Part shown: positions 60,586 to 64,000 of the stretch, piece by piece
Numbering within the stretch: the stretch's first letter is position 1
How the letters are laid out: each line of letters starts with the position of its first letter
NCBI GenBank assembly: GCA_947179485.1
Contig: OX359250.1
Coordinates: forward strand, 39,648,783 to 39,712,782
Direction: 5' to 3'
Origin: Allacma fusca
Taxonomy: Eukaryota; Arthropoda; Collembola; Symphypleona; Sminthuridae
Length of the DNA: 64,000 nucleotides
The notes under the pieces: model-generated
What the model saw: only the letters and a program-made list of their open reading frames with translations
Told to the model about the DNA's origin: nothing
Databases searched by the model: none
Made by a program: the position numbers and the translations under genes

Positions 60586-61264
60586 TAGAGGTGGGATTCG
60601 GGCTTGACTTCAGGCCCGAACCCGGAAGAAAACCGGGCTAAATATTTGATATTCAACCCGGCCCGTTTTTTGCACCTTAAATTGTGTGAAGCCCGAACCC
60701 GTTAAAAACCCGTTCTTTAAATTGTTTTAAACCCCGATGAAAACCCGGCTTTTTAGTAACAATTGAATCCGATGTGAAACCTGTGTTTGCATATTCTACT
60801 ATATTTACATATACTATCCATCCTTACTCATCACATCCAATAAGCGTGGAAGTAAAATTTTAGCCGACATCCGACATGTGTCGGGAGATTTTAGCCGACA
60901 ATTGTCGGGCAAAATGGGATTTTGGCCGACAATGTCGGGCGATTTTGGCCGACATCCTACGCGACAAAGTTTCTATCCGACCAGAAATTTCTAGATTATG
61001 GCCGACATCCGACATTGTCGGCCAGAATCCCCCAACATTGTCGGGATTTTTATGGATTTTAGCCGTCATGTCGGGCGATTTTAGCCGACTTGCGTCGGGT
61101 GAAAGTGGATTTTACCCGACACGTTATTTTTTACAGTTCTAGCCGATATCCGACAAAAGGTTGATTATATCCGACATATGTCGGGAAATTTTACCCGACA
61201 TGATTTTTTTTCTACTTCCGACATATGTCGGGAGATTTTACCCGACATGAATTTTTTTCTTCTT

Positions 61265-61420
61265 CCGATAACCGACATGTCGGGAGATTTTACCCGACAT
61301 GAATTTTTTTCTTCTTCCGATAACCGACATGTCGGGAGATTTTACCCGACATGAATTTTTTTCTTCTTCCGATAACCGACATGTCGGGAGATTTTACCCG
61401 ACATGAATTTTTTTTTGCTC
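61265..61420. repeat. 52-bp tandem repeat with palindromic CCGACATGTCGG core
   Basis: Three units start at 61265, 61317 and 61369, exactly 52 bp apart and nearly identical, each with CCGATAACCGACATGTCGGG, AGATTTTACCCGACATG and a T-rich tail. Related but diverged copies lie upstream from 60865. Each unit can fold through the 12-bp palindrome. Confidence 0.93.
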
Positions 61421-61495
61421 TTCCGACAGCATTGTACCTATACCCGAAAAATACTCGGAAATTGTACCCATACTCGGGTACCGCAGTGTCGTACC

Positions 61496-62680
61496 CAGAG
61501 CTGCACTCAAGTTCAAGTAGTACTTGACAAGTATCAAGTCAGGTCAAGTTCGGAGCAAGTTAGGGATCATGAGCGCTTCTACTTGGTTGAATCTGGTCAA
61601 GTTAAAGTATTTGCTGGATCCGAACTTGGATCTTCAAGTCGGTTCTGGTCCAAGTGCAAACCCATCGAATTGACTTGAACTAAGAATGAAGTTCAAGTTC
61701 GGGTCTGGGCATGGAATTTACTTGAACCCGAACTTGCACTTTCAAGTACCGATTCAAGTATACTAGTTCCAACGTTTGCTTCCTTTGTGCGGTCTTCTCC
61801 CTCGGTTGTTCGCAATTTTGCAACCTGCAACACGTATTCTAGAAATTAGTGATGCCAATGGTCTGGTCAGATCCAGATTTTATGAAACTGGTCTGATCCA
61901 GTCGTTCTGACCAGACCAGACCATGCTCCGGACCATGGTCCAGAAAACCATTGAAAGCAATTAAATAATCACATTTGTCAGTTTTAATTTATTCCATGGG
62001 ATTTCTTTAACTCATAAATTTTTATTTTGCGTACGTTTGAGACCATGGTCCCGTGTTCAGGTCTGGTCTGGTCCTGAAGCTGGACCAATTATATCTGGTG
62101 TGGTCCAAGTGTTAAATCAGACCGGACCAGACCAATAATGGACCATTATAAATGGTCCTGACCAAACCATTGACATCCCCACTAGAAACCATGCCTGCAG
62201 AAAAATGCACAGAAGCTCGAGCTCACTTTTATTTGGAGTGACTGTTGTGTATTCTGTAAATCGTCGTGCTTAAAACTATTGTTGTAATTTTTCATCATTT
62301 TTGATAAACTGTTGAAGTGAATTGCCCGGTGAGACTGTAACACAAGGAAAAAACCATGAGTGAACCCGAATCTGAATTTAATAAAGACGACGGCAATTGA
62401 AAATCTTAGTTCCACACGTTGGAGTGTTTTTGCGAATTCATACTACAAAGTTGTAAGGTGCAAGTACTTGAAATCCAAGTTCGGGTTCAAGTTTCAAGTC
62501 ATTTAGGAAATAAGTCATCGATTTAGGAAATATTACTTGCAACAGTTCACTTGGTATGACAGGTAATTCCTGGGACCCGAAACGCCAAGTTCGGGTACTG
62601 ACAAATATTTACTTGAAAGTTCAAGTGCGGGTCAAGTTCAAGTTCGGATCCTCAAAATACTTGACCCGAACGCAGGTCTG
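61496..62680. mobile_element. hAT-type element nested inside (1,185 bp), perfect 8-bp target duplication
   Basis: GTCGTACC occurs directly before (61488-61495) and after (62681-62688). The left end is CAGAGCTGC and the reverse complement of the right end is CAGACCTGC (8 of 9). Both arms (61496-61770 and 62455-62680) are arrays of CAAGTTCAAGT and TTCGGGTCAAG words. Removing it restores a continuous GTGTCGTACCCGGGTAC, confirming that it is an insertion. No transposase frame. Confidence 0.88.
61847..62181. mobile_element. Innermost 335-bp hAT-type MITE
   Basis: CTAGAAAT (61839-61846) and CTAGAAAC (62182-62189) are 7-of-8 matching target duplications. The left end TAGTGATGCCAATGGTCTGG and the reverse complement of the right end TGGGGATGTCAATGGTTTGG match at 16 of 20 positions. 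The arms are arrays of GGTCTGGTCC and GACCAGACC words. Confidence 0.78.
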
Positions 62681-63885
62681 GTCGTACCCGGGTACTTTAT
62701 TCAGATATGTTTAAATGCAACAGTACGTTATATGTAATAATGTATGGCACCTTAGTATGTAGTATGTAATTTTGACCCGCTAGAGCAATATTTCATATGG
62801 TATATTTTCATTCAAGAGTAAAAAAATTAGAAGCGTTGTCGAGTAGAAATAAATTTAACTTGTATACTTGCAGATAAAGAGATTACACACAAAATTGTTT
62901 AAAAATCATAAGTAGAATGGAAGAGGTGAAGATCTTTAAATTAAATTGAATTACAAAATAGTATCACGTATTATAGCACGCCCCACATGCAATAAGTATT
63001 TGCAAGTAGTAGAACATTTCCGCCATCAGCATAAGAGTAGAGGTAAAATAAATATCGTATTTCCCAATATTTTCCACTTGCTTCTAAAAAATATTTTTCA
63101 TAGTATTTTGATTAAAGGAATGCTTGTAATGGTTTTGCTCTTTATTGAATTTTCAAAAGTAAAATATCCTCTGCTGCAATTGCAAAATTTTAAGGCCGTT
63201 CAACTGCCAAACAGGTTCGTAGGCTAATTGACATTGAAATGTTAAGAATGATGAGGAAACCAGGCACTTCAAAAAGCTTTATAAATTATTTCAAAGCAAT
63301 TCTGTAAAGCAGAAGCAGTCAATCTGTAAGCAAAATAGTAAAACAAGGTTTATCGCTTTACTTTCTGGACCGCTCTATTTTGAGCTGTAAGTATGGAACT
63401 AATTCTGAAAAATCTGGAAGAAACTACTGATAAGTTTTCCCTCCAGACATATTTCGGATGTTGGAAGAAAACAATTTTTTCATATCGGCTAAAATCTCCC
63501 GACATGTCGGATGTCGAAGGATGAAATTCAAAATGCTTAATCATGTGTATGTATTAAATACAATGAACTATTATTTATCATGAATATACATACGTGAAAG
63601 CAATGATTGGACTCTGTGCAACGTCAAATATGCATGCCACCTATCTGTACTAAATTCTATTCTAGTAGGAGGACTGTCGGGTCATTTGTAATTTCTGGCC
63701 CGCCCGAAGCCCGAATTGAAAAACAAATTCCAGCACAAGCCCGATCTTAACCCGGTTTCATTGTTTAAGCGCAGCCCGAACCCGGTCGGAGCCCCACGTA
63801 AGTTCGTATTTCCAGCCCGAACCCGGATAAAAACCGGGTTCGGGTCGACCCGAATTCAAAAACACGCTTCCGGGCCCCACCTCTA

Positions 63886-64000
63886 GAATACAGTACTAAC
63901 TTATATCATGGGTTTGCAAAGGGATCTCATATCAAAATGTTAACGGCCCAGTTCAAACAGATACAATATAACCTGCAACATTAACAATAAAGTTCAAGTA
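63886..64000. other. Flank of the nested element to window end
   Basis: Starts with the right target duplication GAATACAG. The final bases AAGTTCAAGTA resemble the arm word of the element at 61,496-62,680, so another copy may begin here, but it is cut by the window end. Confidence 0.35.

Larger units (their letters stand above)
60865..63516. mobile_element. Second-layer inverted-repeat element with CCGACATGTCGG arms
   Basis: The left end CGACATCCGACATGTGTCGG continues GAGATTTTAGCCGACA; the reverse complement of the right end (63484-63516) reads CGACATCCGACATGTCGGGA and continues GATTTTAGCCGATA. The arms are inserted between the two arms of the outer element. The left arm is long (60865 to about 61430) and the right short. 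No clean target duplication was found, so this may be a separate insertion or an amplified part of the outer element. Confidence 0.6.
60586..63885. mobile_element. hAT-type non-autonomous element (outermost of a nest), perfect 8-bp target duplication
   Basis: GAATACAG lies directly before (60578-60585) and after (63886-63893). Terminal inverted repeats are TAGAGGTGGG at the left and CCCACCTCTA at the right (10 of 10), a typical hAT terminus. The subterminal arms (60586-60740 and 63675-63885) are arrays of CCCGAACCCG and CCGGGTTCGGG words in both orientations. The middle is filled by other nested repeats, so the element's own length is much less than 3.3 kb. No transposase frame is present. 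Confidence 0.88.

Noticed and set aside
60865..61430. CRISPR-like regular repeat array
   Set aside because: The host is eukaryotic, the units have no unique spacers, and the array lies inside a transposon arm.
46923..63885. Search for a hAT transposase gene within the DNA elements
   Set aside because: No frame with hAT dimerisation or catalytic motifs was seen; all these elements appear non-autonomous.

Overview
The window is eukaryotic nuclear DNA, most likely from an arthropod. The evidence is short GT-AG introns (79 to 141 nt in the smaller genes, 319 nt in the bHLH gene), a TATA box paired with an arthropod-type TCAGTG initiator, an odorant-binding-protein-like secreted gene, an Atonal-family bHLH gene, a BEL/Pao and a Ty3/gypsy retrotransposon, and a cluster of hAT-type non-autonomous DNA transposons. 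The texture of the non-coding DNA (microsatellites, TACATATGTA palindromes) recalls caligid copepods, but that is only an impression. The odorant-binding-protein-like gene would by known distribution favour a hexapod, so class is left open.

Region 1 (about 1-44,600) is gene-poor, mostly single-copy DNA with many dinucleotide microsatellites. It holds four coding units that I can support to different degrees: a possible two-exon minus-strand gene at 21.1-21.45 kb (weak); a six-exon secreted odorant-binding-protein-like gene at 32.15-33.45 kb with a well-placed TATA/Inr promoter; a two-exon Atonal/ATOH1-type bHLH transcription factor at 35.65-37.04 kb, followed in its 3' UTR by a 30-bp minisatellite; and a single-exon, cysteine-rich, probably GPI-anchored protein on the minus strand at 43.98-44.61 kb. 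Nothing suggests that these genes form one pathway, although odorant-binding-like and atonal-type genes both have sensory roles in insects.

Region 2 (44,800-64,000) changes abruptly into a transposon graveyard. In order: a TA-flanked terminal-inverted-repeat element (44,822-46,892); a hAT-type element with a perfect 8-bp target duplication (46,923-48,847) that itself carries a second inverted-repeat pair; a short hAT-type MITE (49,559-49,917); a degenerate BEL/Pao retrotransposon (51,112 to about 55,300); a fragment of a second gypsy reverse transcriptase (55,345-55,661); a Ty3/gypsy element with almost no 5' LTR but a full 3' LTR (55,662-59,969); and a 3.3-kb hAT-type element (60,586-63,885, perfect 8-bp duplication).

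The most striking structure is inside that last element. It contains other elements nested like Russian dolls: an inverted-repeat pair of CCGACATGTCGG-type arms, then a 1.2-kb hAT-type element with its own perfect 8-bp duplication (61,496-62,680), then a 335-bp element (61,847-62,181). Each layer has its own short word repeated in its subterminal arms. I found no transposase gene in any of them.
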